NCBI GenBank assembly: GCA_023386555.1
Contig: JAEWJK010000018.1
Location: forward strand, 1 to 27,881
DNA length: 27,881 bases
Reading direction: 5' to 3'
From: Bacteroidota bacterium
Lineage (GTDB): Bacteria > Bacteroidota > Bacteroidia > Chitinophagales > Chitinophagaceae
Under the pieces are notes generated by a model, which saw nothing but the letters and a program-made list of their open reading frames with translations, was not told the DNA's origin and searched no databases. Shown here one piece after another: positions 13,028 to 21,759 of this stretch (position 1 is the first letter of the stretch; every line of letters begins with the position of its first letter). The translations under genes were made by a program, and so were the position numbers.

Positions 13028-15502
13028 TCACTCTTCAACATAAATCCGTTTAACACGCTGGCTTACACTGGTGAGCACTTCATAAGCAATGGTATCCATC
13101 CATTCTGCTATCTGTGAAACAGTAATACTCTTTCCGAAAATCTCCACTTCATCTCCTACCGAAACATTATCTATACCGGTAATGTCTATCATCGTCATAT
13201 CCATACAAACATTTCCAATGATGGGAGCAAGTTTACCATTTACCAACATCTTTCCTTTTCCATTTCCAAGATGACGGCTTAATCCATCTGCATATCCAAT
13301 TCTTACAGTAGCGATAACACTATCCTGCTTCACCACTCCACTTCTATTATACCCTACAGTTTCTCCTTTTGCAACTTTTCTAATTTGCGATATAGTGGAA
13401 CGTAATGTTGCTACTGTCTGCAATTGCTGTTGCATTTTAGCTGAACTATCCACACCATACAGTCCAATTCCTAACCTCACCATATCGTACTGCAATTCAG
13501 GATGACGATTAATAGCTGAAGAATTACTTACATGCCTGATGAAAGTGTAACTCAGTGCAGATTGAATTTTACTACAGGCTTCTTCAAAGACTTTTGCCTG
13601 TTGTTTTGTAAAAGCATCATGTTCTGCAGCATCACTTGCAACAAGATGAGAAAAAACTGATCTTACAGCAAGGATTTGATTTTGTTTTAAAGTATCACAA
13701 AGCTCATCGATCTCGGCAGGGTCAAATCCTAAACGATGCATACCGGTATCAATTTTTATATGCACCGGAAATTGTTGCAAACCTTGTGATTCCAGAAAAT
13801 TGCTAAAACTTTTAAGAATGTGTGAACCATAAATTTCAGGTTCAAGATCATATTGAACAATGGCATCAAAACTCATTTCATCAGGATTCATTACCATAAT
13901 CGGTAAACTGATTCCTGCTTTTCTCAACTCCACTCCTTCATCGGCATAAGCCACAGCCAGGTAATCTACTTTATGAAACTGCAACACTCTTGCTACCTCT
14001 GCCGTTCCGCTTCCATAGCTAAAAGCCTTTACCATTGCCATCACTTTTGTTGATGGCTTTAGTAATGACTGGTATAATTTTAAATTATGAATTAGTGCGG
14101 TGAGATTTACTTCCATCACCGTTTGATGCACTTTCTGTTCTAACCAATGGCTGATCTTTTCAAATTCAAACATTCTGGCGCCTTTCAGCAGTATATGTTC
14201 GTCTTTAAACTGGTGTGCGGTGACAGCATCAAAAAAATCATCAGCTGTTTGATAGCAAACAACTTTTCCTTTGAATATTGAAGTGATCTTTTTTCTATTA
14301 ACTGAAATATCTCGTCCAATACCAATCAAGCGTTTGATCTTTCTTTGTTGCAACTCTGCAGCAACATTCTCGTATAAACGATTTTTATCTTCTGCCGACT
14401 GAATAAAATCGGAAAGAATAACAGTTGTTCTATTATCGCCAGCCTGTTGTTTTAGATAATCTAAAGCAATCGATAAAGAATATGGATCGTTGCTATAGCT
14501 GTCGTTGATGATGCAGGAATTATTTACTCCTTTCTTTTGTTGAAGCCTCATTTCAACAGCCTGCAGGGTAGATATTCTCTCTGCAATCACTTGAACTCTA
14601 TAGCCCATCTGTAGCATAAAACAACTGCAAGTGATGGCATTTTCAATACTGGCATCGTCACTGAATGGAATAGTAAAAGACAATATTTCGTTATTGAAAT
14701 TTATCCTGACCGAACCCTGGTTACTATCTTTCTGTACTTCTTCTACAATAAAATCATTCTCTGCAACAGAACCCCAGGTTAGAAATTTAGTTTGCAGTTC
14801 AGTTTGCAAATATTCTTTTCTAACATTGATCTCTTTTCTTCTTGCAATAACAAAATCGCAATGCTTAAACAGCTTTATTTTCTCTGAGAATTTCTGATCA
14901 TAATCAAGAAAGCCTTCGTTATGTGCTTCTCCGATATTTGTAAAAATTCCGGAAGTTGGTTGAATGATCGATGTTAACTTTTCCATTTCTGAAGGAACAG
15001 AAATACCGGCTTCAAAAATGGCCAGTGTATAATCTTCATTCATCTGCCACACACTTAACGGAACACCGATCTGTGAGTTATAACTCCTTGGACTTCTTAC
15101 AATGTTATGATCAGGAGAAAGTAATTGATACAACCATTCTTTTACAATTGTTTTTCCATTGCTGCCGGTAATACCAATTACAGGAATATTAAACTGCCTT
15201 CTGTGATGAGTTGCAAGCTGCTGAAGACCATTAAGCACATTTTCTACTTTCAAAAAAACTGCATCAGTAAATGAAGATGTGTTGTAACCAGTATTTACAA
15301 CAAAACATCGGACACCTCTTTCATATACTTCTGCAATGAAATCGTGTCCATCTCTTCTTGGTCCGGGTAGGGCAAAGAATAAAGAATGCTCGGGAAAAAC
15401 AATTTTACGGCTATCGACTAATAAATGTTCAATGACAACACTGCTATCGCCGGAATTTTCGGCCTTGATGATTGTTGCGATATCATTTACAGTATATATC
15501 AA
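13028..15502 (-). CDS. murF-alr: Bifunctional MurF ligase / alanine racemase
   Basis: This 824-residue fusion joins two steps of peptidoglycan synthesis: Alr makes D-alanine and MurF attaches D-Ala-D-Ala to UDP-MurNAc-tripeptide. The MurF part (about 1-455) has the ATP loop GITGSNGKT at 110-118, NIGEAHNEGF at about 189-198 and INDSYSNDPYS at 332-342. The Alr part (about 460-824) starts VMEVNLTALIHNL, with the PLP lysine K492 in AMVKAFSYGSG and the second catalytic residue probably the Tyr in ETVGYNRSGV. The fusion is typical of Bacteroidota; D-Ala-D-Ala ligase is not in the window. It appears to start at TTG 15502, only 5 nt after the terC stop codon, so translation may be coupled to terC. 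Confidence 0.95.
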   Translation of the reverse strand: MIYTVNDIATIIKAENSGDSSVVIEHLLVDSRKIVFPEHSLFFALPGPRRDGHDFIAEVYERGVRCFVVNTGYNTSSFTDAVFLKVENVLNGLQQLATHHRRQFNIPVIGITGSNGKTIVKEWLYQLLSPDHNIVRSPRSYNSQIGVPLSVWQMNEDYTLAIFEAGISVPSEMEKLTSIIQPTSGIFTNIGEAHNEGFLDYDQKFSEKIKLFKHCDFVIARRKEINVRKEYLQTELQTKFLTWGSVAENDFIVEEVQKDSNQGSVRINFNNEILSFTIPFSDDASIENAITCSCFMLQMGYRVQVIAERISTLQAVEMRLQQKKGVNNSCIINDSYSNDPYSLSIALDYLKQQAGDNRTTVILSDFIQSAEDKNRLYENVAAELQQRKIKRLIGIGRDISVNRKKITSIFKGKVVCYQTADDFFDAVTAHQFKDEHILLKGARMFEFEKISHWLEQKVHQTVMEVNLTALIHNLKLYQSLLKPSTKVMAMVKAFSYGSGTAEVARVLQFHKVDYLAVAYADEGVELRKAGISLPIMVMNPDEMSFDAIVQYDLEPEIYGSHILKSFSNFLESQGLQQFPVHIKIDTGMHRLGFDPAEIDELCDTLKQNQILAVRSVFSHLVASDAAEHDAFTKQQAKVFEEACSKIQSALSYTFIRHVSNSSAINRHPELQYDMVRLGIGLYGVDSSAKMQQQLQTVATLRSTISQIRKVAKGETVGYNRSGVVKQDSVIATVRIGYADGLSRHLGNGKGKMLVNGKLAPIIGNVCMDMTMIDITGIDNVSVGDEVEIFGKSITVSQIAEWMDTIAYEVLTSVSQRVKRIYVEE

Positions 15503-15507
15503 AATGT

Positions 15508-16479
15508 TTAGAGATCAATTGATCCGTCTTCTACTTCAGGTGGTGTACCTTTTTTTGTATGCCGTACAGAATACCACATAGAACCGAGTATGCATAAGAC
15601 GATCACTCCTAAAGAAATACCGGTCATAGTTCCTTTATCGATATAATCTTTAATATAATCTTCGGCGAGCATCTTTACTCCAATAAAAACGAGTACAATG
15701 GCAATACCTTGTTGCAGGTAATCGAATTTATCAACGGCTCCTCTTAGCAGAAAAAACAAAGAACGTAAACCAAGTACAGCGAAAATGTTTGATGTATAAA
15801 TCACTAGCGGATCTTTTGAAATTCCCATTACTGCAGGAATAGAATCAACTGCAAAAACCACATCAATTGCTGCAAGCATCATCACTACTACAAACAATGA
15901 GGTATAATATCGTTTCCCGTTCTTCTTAATGGTATATTTCCCTTCGCCATCTGAAGGATCTAATGGCAAAAATTTTCTGAGGAACTTGTATATTTTACTA
16001 TCGTGTGGATCGAATTGTTCTTCTTTATTAGGCGCAAACATTTTATAACCCGTGTACACTAAGAAAACACCGAACACATACAATACCCAATGAAATCTTT
16101 CTACAAGAGCAACACCAAGTGTAATAAAAACAATTCTCAACACAATAGCCATCAACACACCTAAAAACAACACCCTTGAAATATATTTTTCTTTTACGCC
16201 GAAAGAACTAAAAATGAGTATGAAAACAAATATATTATCTACGCTCAGGCTTTTTTCCATCACATAAGCACTGAGATATTCAAAAGCCAGCACATCTCCT
16301 TTCTCGTACCACACAAAACCAAAAAAAGCCAATCCTAAACCAACCCAAAACACAGCTTGCCATAGAGCAGCTTTTATGGTAATTGATTTATTTTTTTTTG
16401 AAAGCAGACCAAGATCAAAAACAAGAGCAAGTATTAATACCACTCCAAAAACCAGGTAAGTAACAGCTGTTGTAGACAT
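15508..16479 (-). CDS. TerC/Alx-family integral membrane protein, likely metal exporter
   Basis: The 323-residue inner-membrane protein belongs to the TerC/Alx family, whose better-studied members export manganese and help load metal onto secreted enzymes. About nine membrane segments are visible. The family's acidic, metal-binding pattern is present: EKSLSVDNIFVFILIF near residue 75-90 and AAIDVVFAVDSIPAVMGISKDP near 200-220. A charged loop (about 145-190, KEEQFDPHDSKIYKF) separates the halves. It has its own candidate promoter box after gldG and is followed closely by murF-alr, suggesting co-transcription. 'Tellurium resistance' is a historic name and should not be inferred. Confidence 0.92.
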   Translation of the reverse strand: MSTTAVTYLVFGVVLILALVFDLGLLSKKNKSITIKAALWQAVFWVGLGLAFFGFVWYEKGDVLAFEYLSAYVMEKSLSVDNIFVFILIFSSFGVKEKYISRVLFLGVLMAIVLRIVFITLGVALVERFHWVLYVFGVFLVYTGYKMFAPNKEEQFDPHDSKIYKFLRKFLPLDPSDGEGKYTIKKNGKRYYTSLFVVVMMLAAIDVVFAVDSIPAVMGISKDPLVIYTSNIFAVLGLRSLFFLLRGAVDKFDYLQQGIAIVLVFIGVKMLAEDYIKDYIDKGTMTGISLGVIVLCILGSMWYSVRHTKKGTPPEVEDGSIDL

Positions 16480-16497
16480 TATTCAGATTAAAGTGCA

Positions 16498-16505
16498 CAA
16501 AGATA
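16498..16505 (-). promoter_or_regulatory. Candidate -7 box for terC
   Basis: TATCTTTG on the minus strand is a perfect TAnnTTTG match, 18 nt before the terC ATG and just beyond the gldG stop codon. It suggests terC-murF-alr can be transcribed separately from gldFG. Confidence 0.4.
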
Positions 16506-16510
16506 ACAGG

Positions 16511-18256
16511 TCAGGCAGTAAACTTTCTTTTTCTTAACCATTGAAGTAGCAGGCCGACCAGTAAAATTATCACAACAGGCAGGCCAATATTGATGATCTG
16601 CCATTTGCTTCTGTCGGATTCTACTTTTGCTTTGTCTAGTAATCGTAAAGTAAACTCCTTATTCCGGCTTTCAAATATGGCTGAATTACTAACGAGATAA
16701 TCGATACAATTCAGAAAAAATTCACGGTTGGCAAAGCGGTAATTCTCATAAGGAATCATTCCCATTGGTAACGGACCATTGGTTTGAGAAACATAATTGG
16801 TAACAATATCTGCATCGCTTACAACGATTTGTTTAGTAGCGGGAGAAGTTTGAGCAAATGGTTGGCCCAAAGAATTACCAACAGAATCTTTTACTTGTTG
16901 TGTTAACCTGTTGGCATATAAAGAGGTAAAATTTCCTTCCAATAAAACCGCTACAGGTAAATATGCTTTATTAAAACTTCTAAAATCTTCTTCACTTCTT
17001 ACACTATTCAATGTAATGAGTGCAGGTGAAGCTAAGGTTCTGCTGGTGGTATCTGAGGTGAGCAGAATTGTTTTCTTAATCCCATTCGCTCTTACCGTAT
17101 CAATGGTAGAAGGAAAGAAAGGCAACACACGGTCAAGATTTTTTGAGATTGGATTATCAGATGTTCCTGATAAAAATGGATAATACGGCCAGGGAACTCT
17201 TTGCATTCTCGGACTGCCATCAGCATTTTGCCCGATAACCAAAGGAATTTTACTGGCATTAAGATCCTGCAACAAATCACCATTTATTCTTACGCCGTAT
17301 TTAAATAAGAGATCATCCAAATTCAAATTACGATCAAAGGCAACAAAATCTTTCTGGCTTCTCATCAGGCTGTCATACTCCGCATATAATTTATCGATGA
17401 ACCAAATGATCTTACCGCCATGCATCACATATTGATCAAGCTTCAGTTTATCTTCATCTGTAAATGGGATATTAGGTTTTACAATGATCAATGCTCCAAT
17501 CTGTGAAGGATCGGGATATCCAGACTTCAGATCGAATACACCTAAACGATATTCGTTTCTTAAGCTTTCTCCGAGGTCATTTATTTTAAAATCAATCGGC
17601 TGACCATTACCAACTAAATATGCAACTACCGGAATTTCTTTTCTGGTGAGTTTATCAATGGCATTTGCAAATTTAAATTCAAGCAAAGCTTCTGCTGCAT
17701 TCCTTGTTGCTTCAATATCTTCTTCAGGATTTTGATTGATGACATCGTAAGGTTTGAAAACCGTTTTACTGCTTCGGAGATCTATTACAAATGGTCGTCT
17801 GTTACCATAGGTTACAACAGCTGAAGGAATAACAAACTGGTCTGTGATATCTTTACTCTCATCTGCTGCAATATTCTTTTGTTCAAATACAACACCCATC
17901 CTTTGCAGGCTATCCAGCAACATCAACTTTACTGAATCGACCGAAATATCTTTTCCCGGTTTTTCAAATTTGATGTAAAGATTACCTCCAGCATGATCTT
18001 TAAACTCATCCAGTAACTCTTCTGTAGCAAGACTTAATTTTCTATAATCAGACGAAAGATCACCTGTAAGAAAAACCTGGATGGTGATGGTGGAATCAAG
18101 ATTTTCAAGCAACTCTTTGGTTGGTTCACTTAAGCTGAAACGCTTTTCATGTGTAAGATCTGCACGATAGTGAATAAACGAAGAAAGATAGATCACTATT
18201 GCAAAGGCAATGATCAATCCTATCCACCAGAATTTATTATTCAGCAATCGGTTCAC
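16511..18256 (-). CDS. gldG: Gliding-motility ABC transporter auxiliary protein GldG
   Basis: GldG is the membrane-anchored auxiliary subunit of the GldA-GldF-GldG ABC transporter linked to gliding in Bacteroidota; in many non-gliding species the operon is kept and its cargo is unknown. The 581-residue protein has a membrane segment at about 12-28, a large periplasmic region (about 35-550) of the ABC-type uncharacterised transport family (FSLSEPTKELLENLDSTITIQVFLTG, IPVVAYLVGNGQP, HGGKIIWFIDK), and a C-terminal membrane helix at about 555-575 followed by LRKRKF. It starts with GTG whose last two bases overlap the gldF TGA stop (GTGA), showing tight coupling. gldA is not adjacent, as expected for this phylum. 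Confidence 0.93.
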   Translation of the reverse strand: MNRLLNNKFWWIGLIIAFAIVIYLSSFIHYRADLTHEKRFSLSEPTKELLENLDSTITIQVFLTGDLSSDYRKLSLATEELLDEFKDHAGGNLYIKFEKPGKDISVDSVKLMLLDSLQRMGVVFEQKNIAADESKDITDQFVIPSAVVTYGNRRPFVIDLRSSKTVFKPYDVINQNPEEDIEATRNAAEALLEFKFANAIDKLTRKEIPVVAYLVGNGQPIDFKINDLGESLRNEYRLGVFDLKSGYPDPSQIGALIIVKPNIPFTDEDKLKLDQYVMHGGKIIWFIDKLYAEYDSLMRSQKDFVAFDRNLNLDDLLFKYGVRINGDLLQDLNASKIPLVIGQNADGSPRMQRVPWPYYPFLSGTSDNPISKNLDRVLPFFPSTIDTVRANGIKKTILLTSDTTSRTLASPALITLNSVRSEEDFRSFNKAYLPVAVLLEGNFTSLYANRLTQQVKDSVGNSLGQPFAQTSPATKQIVVSDADIVTNYVSQTNGPLPMGMIPYENYRFANREFFLNCIDYLVSNSAIFESRNKEFTLRLLDKAKVESDRSKWQIINIGLPVVIILLVGLLLQWLRKRKFTA

Positions 18257-18978
18257 TTGTATTGTAGTATTTTTCTTTCGGTGATCAATAAGAATAAGAT
18301 GATGAATGCAGCAAAATAGATGATGTCTCTGCTGTCTATCACTCCTCTGCTGATGCTGCGATAATGAAAGTTGATACCCAGCATTTCAATATAGTAATCT
18401 GTACCTCCTGCAAAAACAGGAAGCTGGCTGATAGCCTGGAAACCGGTGTACAACAAAAAGCACATGAATGCACTTGCCACGAAAGCAATCACTGTATTAT
18501 TTGTAAAACTACTTGTACAAACACCGATAGCAGTGTACACTCCACCTAATAAAATAAGGCCAATATAACTTCCGATAGTTCCGCCAACATCTATTCCTGC
18601 ATTGGAACTAAGAGCCTGTAATGATATTGGATAGATAACAGTTGGCAATAATGCAGCGATAACGATGAGCCATGCACCAAAGAATTTACCCCATACAATC
18701 TGTGATGAGGTGAGTGGTAAAGTTCTCAGCAATTCAAATGTTCCAGCTTTATATTCATCTGCAATACTTCTCATAGTGATGGTTGGCACTAAAAACAATA
18801 ACACCCATGGAGCTAAGTTGAAAAAACTGCTTAATGAAGCGTAACCAAAATCGAGCACATTCGATTGTGGAAATACAAAGAGATATAAGCCTGTCAGCAA
18901 TAAAAAGATGACGAGTGCTATGTAACCTGTAAGACTATTGAAGAATTGCTGCCATTCTTTTTTGCAGATCATCCACAT
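18253..18978 (-). CDS. gldF: Gliding-motility ABC transporter permease GldF
   Basis: GldF is the permease of the GldA-GldF-GldG transporter. The 241-residue protein has six membrane segments in the ABC-2 arrangement, an N-terminal KKEWQQFFNSLTGYIALVIF, the cytoplasmic motif TITMRSIADEYKAGTFELLRTLPLTSSQIVWGKF (about 62-95) that contacts the ATPase, and a C-terminal ITERKILQYK. Start ATG 18978 is used; a second Met two codons in is possible. A perfect TAnnTTTG box ends 4 nt upstream, so this gene probably opens the gldFG transcript. Confidence 0.93.
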   Translation of the reverse strand: MWMICKKEWQQFFNSLTGYIALVIFLLLTGLYLFVFPQSNVLDFGYASLSSFFNLAPWVLLFLVPTITMRSIADEYKAGTFELLRTLPLTSSQIVWGKFFGAWLIVIAALLPTVIYPISLQALSSNAGIDVGGTIGSYIGLILLGGVYTAIGVCTSSFTNNTVIAFVASAFMCFLLYTGFQAISQLPVFAGGTDYYIEMLGINFHYRSISRGVIDSRDIIYFAAFIILFLLITERKILQYK

Positions 18979-18982
18979 GGGT

Positions 18983-18990
18983 CAAATCTA
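18983..18990 (-). promoter_or_regulatory. Candidate -7 box for gldFG
   Basis: TAGATTTG on the minus strand is a perfect TAnnTTTG match ending 4 nt before ATG 18978; a transcript from it would be essentially leaderless. Confidence 0.38.
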
Positions 18991-19062
18991 CTATCTATAC
19001 ACTTAATGGAGTTATAATTTTTTAGTCAGGGTCTTATCGCCATGGAGGCTTGGTTGTATCAC

Positions 19063-19341
19063 TCACTTATGAGTTCTGAATTGTTGAGCTGAATTTAAAC
19101 CAGTACGACGATAAATAAAATATCCAAAAAAACCACCGGTAATCAGAGTTAATATAATATTGAAGATTGTAGGAGTAGGATGATCTCCATTCCATGATGG
19201 AGTTGCATAAAAAATATCAAACAACCATGAAGTTTCTTTACTGTGATAATAGCATGGGTCTGGTATTATTAGGCTAGCTAAAACTCCTTCATTCAAAAAA
19301 AATAGAAATACTGCACCAGATATGATCAATAATATTTTCAC
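19063..19341 (-). CDS. Small predicted membrane protein, unknown
   Basis: I do not recognise a family. Starting from GTG 19341 gives 92 residues with two hydrophobic segments (about 2-25, KILLIISGAVFLFFLNEGVL, and about 65-85, IFNIILTLITGGFFGYFIY) joined by a loop containing PDPCYYHSK and ATPSWNGDHPTP. The frame is open up to a TTG at 19407, but its first codons come from a dispersed repeat (19384-19412), and there is no ATG in the frame, so the start is uncertain. TATCTTCG at 19367-19374 (minus strand) is a possible promoter box. It lies downstream of the isc cluster and its terminator. Confidence 0.55.
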   Translation of the reverse strand: MKILLIISGAVFLFFLNEGVLASLIIPDPCYYHSKETSWLFDIFYATPSWNGDHPTPTIFNIILTLITGGFFGYFIYRRTGLNSAQQFRTHK

Positions 19342-19383
19342 AATGAACTCTAGCTTTTTACGGTTTCGAAGATAAACATCCTG

Positions 19384-19412
19384 CTGCACAAAAGTGTAAC
19401 GCAACAAAAGCC
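19384..19412 (-). repeat. Dispersed 3'-flank repeat, copy 5 (diverged)
   Basis: The plus strand reads CTGCACAAAA then core-equivalent GTGTAACGCAAC (19394-19405) then AAAAGCC. It keeps the same orientation relative to iscA, but lies 79 nt past its stop codon and beyond the isc terminator, so its spacing differs from copies 1-4. Confidence 0.5.
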
Positions 19413-19436
19413 AACTAAAAAACTACAGCTTGTCAC

Positions 19437-19461
19437 AAAAAAACCTCATCTTCAGATGAGG
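19437..19461 (-). terminator. Intrinsic terminator of the isc cluster
   Basis: On the minus strand CCTCATC-TGAA-GATGAGG (perfect 7-bp stem, 4-nt loop, 19444-19461) is followed by seven T residues. It lies about 24 nt past the iscA stop codon and closes the iscS-iscU-iscA run. Confidence 0.85.
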
Positions 19462-19484
19462 CCTTTCAAATATTCTTTATTCAA

Positions 19485-19835
19485 TTACACCGCAAAACTT
19501 TCACCACATCCACAACTTCTGCTGGCATTCGGATTATTGAAATAGAATCCTTTTCCATTCAATCCATCAGAGAAATCAAGTTCGGTATTTACGAGGTATA
19601 AAAAGCTTTTCAGGTCGGTAACGATCTTAACACCATTATCTTCAAACACCTGGTCCATTGGTTTGGTTTCGTTGTCGAAGTCAAGTTTATAACTTAGTCC
19701 ACTGCAACCACCACCAACAACACCCACTCTTACAAAATAAGAAGGATCATCAGCCACACCAGCCTCAGTCATTAACTGTTTGATCTTGGCTTTAGCCTTT
19801 TCACTGATAAATATGCTGTTCTCTGTACCTACCAT
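19485..19835 (-). CDS. iscA: A-type Fe-S cluster carrier (HesB/IscA family)
   Basis: IscA-type proteins receive Fe-S clusters from the scaffold and pass them to target enzymes. The 116-residue protein has the three conserved cysteines: C44 in GGGCSGLSYKLDF and C108 and C110 in SRSCGCGESFAV. It is the last gene of the iscS-iscU-iscA order on the minus strand, 47 nt after iscU; the gap holds a short-word repeat array. A clear terminator follows. It could also be called ErpA or SufA-like; the isc context favours iscA. Confidence 0.93.
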   Translation of the reverse strand: MVGTENSIFISEKAKAKIKQLMTEAGVADDPSYFVRVGVVGGGCSGLSYKLDFDNETKPMDQVFEDNGVKIVTDLKSFLYLVNTELDFSDGLNGKGFYFNNPNASRSCGCGESFAV

Positions 19836-19850
19836 ATTAATTCTTTTACT

Positions 19851-19879
19851 AATTGACCAATGACTTATTGTCCATTGAC
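19851..19879 (+). repeat. 7-bp word array, ATTGAC type
   Basis: AATTGAC, CAATGAC, TTATTGT and CCATTGAC form four related words, with the TGAC end recurring at 7, 8 and 7 bp. It fills most of the iscU-iscA gap. Only one orientation is evident. Confidence 0.5.
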
Positions 19880-19882
19880 TTC

Positions 19883-20302
19883 TTAGTGAACTCCTTTCTC
19901 TTCAAACTGTAAAGCTTCCATTCCGTTCTTTACACGATAGTCGTTGATCGCTGCTTTGATAGCATCTTCTGCCAATACAGAGCAGTGAATTTTTACCGGC
20001 GGAAGATTTAATTCTTCAACGATCGCCATATTATCTATAGCCAAAGCCTGGTCAACTGTTTTACCTTTCAACCACTCTGTTGCAAGTGATGAAGAAGCAA
20101 TAGCTGAACCGCAGCCAAAGGTTTTGAATTTAGCATCTTTGATCACACCTGTAGTATCGTCAACTTCAATCTGAAGACGCATTACGTCTCCACATTCTGG
20201 AGCACCTACTAAACCAGTTCCTACGTTCTTTGCACCTTTGTCAAGTGTACCAACGTTCTTAGGATTCTGGTAGTGATCAATAACTTTTTCTGAGTATGCC
20301 AT
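19883..20302 (-). CDS. iscU: Fe-S cluster assembly scaffold IscU
   Basis: IscU is the scaffold on which [2Fe-2S] clusters are built with sulfur from IscS. The 139-residue protein has all cluster ligands: C37 (PECGDVM) with D39, C64 (FGCGSAIASSS) and H106-C107. The chaperone-recognition motif LPPVK (100-104) is intact, which implies that an HscA/HscB pair exists elsewhere, as neither is in the window. Start ATG 20302, MAYSEKVIDHYQNPKNVG. It lies 93 nt after iscS, with an inverted heptamer array in the gap. Confidence 0.96.
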   Translation of the reverse strand: MAYSEKVIDHYQNPKNVGTLDKGAKNVGTGLVGAPECGDVMRLQIEVDDTTGVIKDAKFKTFGCGSAIASSSLATEWLKGKTVDQALAIDNMAIVEELNLPPVKIHCSVLAEDAIKAAINDYRVKNGMEALQFEEKGVH

Positions 20303-20309
20303 ACAAATT

Positions 20310-20391
20310 TCGATTTTAGATTTATGATATACGATTTGCTTGGTTTTTTATTACGAAGACGTCAAATCGTAAATCGTCGTTCGTAAATCGT
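20310..20391. repeat. Inverted pair of 7-bp word arrays, AAATCGT type
   Basis: The right arm (20364-20391) is AAATCGT, AAATCGT, CGTTCGT, AAATCGT. The left arm (20310-20337) read on the minus strand is AAATCGT, ATATCAT, AAATCTA, AAATCGA. Both are exactly four heptamers, separated by 26 nt. The arms match at about 20 of 28 positions, so this is the same word reversed rather than one clean hairpin. It sits between iscS and iscU. Confidence 0.75.
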
Positions 20392-20395
20392 ATTT

Positions 20396-21613
20396 CTAAT
20401 GATGTGCCCACTCAATTGTATTCAGATCTATTCCTTCTTTATACATTTCCCAAAGCGGACTCATTTCTCTTAGTTTAAGAACTGTTGTAGTGATCGCATT
20501 AATCGTATAATCGATCTGCTCTTCCGTAGTAAATCTTCCTAAACCAAAACGCAGCGAGCTGTGTGCCAGATCATCACCTAAACCCAATGCTTTTAACACA
20601 TAACTTGGTTCAAGTGAAGCTGAAGTACAGGCAGAACCTGAAGAAAGTGCAATGGCTTTGTTAAAGCCCATTAAAAGCCCTTCACCTTCAACATACTTAA
20701 AAGAAATGTTGCTTACATGTGGCAAACGATGTTCTTTGTTACCATTAACATAAGCTTCTTCTATTTGTAAAAGAGCGTTTTCTAATTTATCTCTTAAAGC
20801 TGATAAGCGTTTAGCTTCTTCGGCCATTTCAAGTCTTGCAAGTTCACATGCTTTACCAAAACCAACAATACCCGGAACGTTTAATGTACCACTTCTCATT
20901 CCTCTTTCATGGCCACCACCATCCATTTGGGCAGTAACTTTTACACGAGGGTTTTTTCTTCTTACATACAATGCACCAATACCTTTTGGTCCATACATTT
21001 TGTGTGCAGAGAAAGCAGCCAGGTCAATTCCATCTTTCTGTACATCAACCGGAATTTTCCCTACAGCCTGTGTAGCATCTGTAAAAAATAATATCCCTCT
21101 CTTCTTAGCCAAAGCACTGATCTCCTGTACTGGTTGAACCACACCCACTTCATTATTTGCATACATAATGGCAATAAGAATAGTGTTTGGTTTGATGGCA
21201 GCTTCCAGTTCAGCCATATCGATCAATCCATCTTCTTTAACCGGAAGATAAGTAACCTCTCCTCCACTTCTTTCAATATGTTTACAGGTATCTAAAACAG
21301 CTTTGTGTTCTGTAACACAGGTGATGATGTGATTACCTTTGCTGGCATACATTTCAAATACACCTTTTATGGCAAGATTATCAGCTTCAGTGGCTCCTGA
21401 AGTGAAGATGATCTCTTTTGGATCAGCCCCGATCAGTTTTGCTACCTGCTCTCTTGCATAGTCAACAGCTTCTTCCGCTTCCCAGCCAAAAGGATGATTA
21501 CGGCTGGCAGCATTTCCGAAATGCTCTAAAAAATACGGTGTCATAGCCTCCAGAACCCTTGGGTCCATTGGAGTGGTTGCATTGTTATCTAAATAAATAG
21601 GAAGTTTCAACAT
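20396..21613 (-). CDS. iscS: Cysteine desulfurase IscS
   Basis: IscS takes sulfur from cysteine, forming alanine and a persulfide for Fe-S clusters and tRNA thiolation. The 405-residue length matches E. coli IscS. The PLP lysine is K205 in SAHKMYGPKG and the catalytic cysteine is C329 in SSGSACTSAS, followed by the conserved LEPSYVLKALG. The N-terminus IYLDNNATTPMDPRV is canonical. It leads the iscS-iscU-iscA cluster; there is no iscR upstream, so regulation differs from the E. coli model. A perfect promoter box lies 28 nt upstream. Confidence 0.96.
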   Translation of the reverse strand: MLKLPIYLDNNATTPMDPRVLEAMTPYFLEHFGNAASRNHPFGWEAEEAVDYAREQVAKLIGADPKEIIFTSGATEADNLAIKGVFEMYASKGNHIITCVTEHKAVLDTCKHIERSGGEVTYLPVKEDGLIDMAELEAAIKPNTILIAIMYANNEVGVVQPVQEISALAKKRGILFFTDATQAVGKIPVDVQKDGIDLAAFSAHKMYGPKGIGALYVRRKNPRVKVTAQMDGGGHERGMRSGTLNVPGIVGFGKACELARLEMAEEAKRLSALRDKLENALLQIEEAYVNGNKEHRLPHVSNISFKYVEGEGLLMGFNKAIALSSGSACTSASLEPSYVLKALGLGDDLAHSSLRFGLGRFTTEEQIDYTINAITTTVLKLREMSPLWEMYKEGIDLNTIEWAHH

Positions 21614-21641
21614 AATATAGTCCTCTCAATTGAATTGTTTG

Positions 21642-21649
21642 CAAAAATA
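21642..21649 (-). promoter_or_regulatory. Candidate -7 box for iscSUA
   Basis: TATTTTTG on the minus strand is a perfect TAnnTTTG match, 28 nt before the iscS ATG, leaving a leader of about 20 nt. No clear -33 TTTG at the usual distance. Confidence 0.42.
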
Positions 21650-21759
21650 CTGGAATCTGAGCGATAAACAGGTATGGCTTTTAGTAAGGGAAACTTAATT
21701 TTCCCAAATCGAAAGCCTGAACGAAGCCTTTTTAACTACCTTGATTATCAACAATAATT

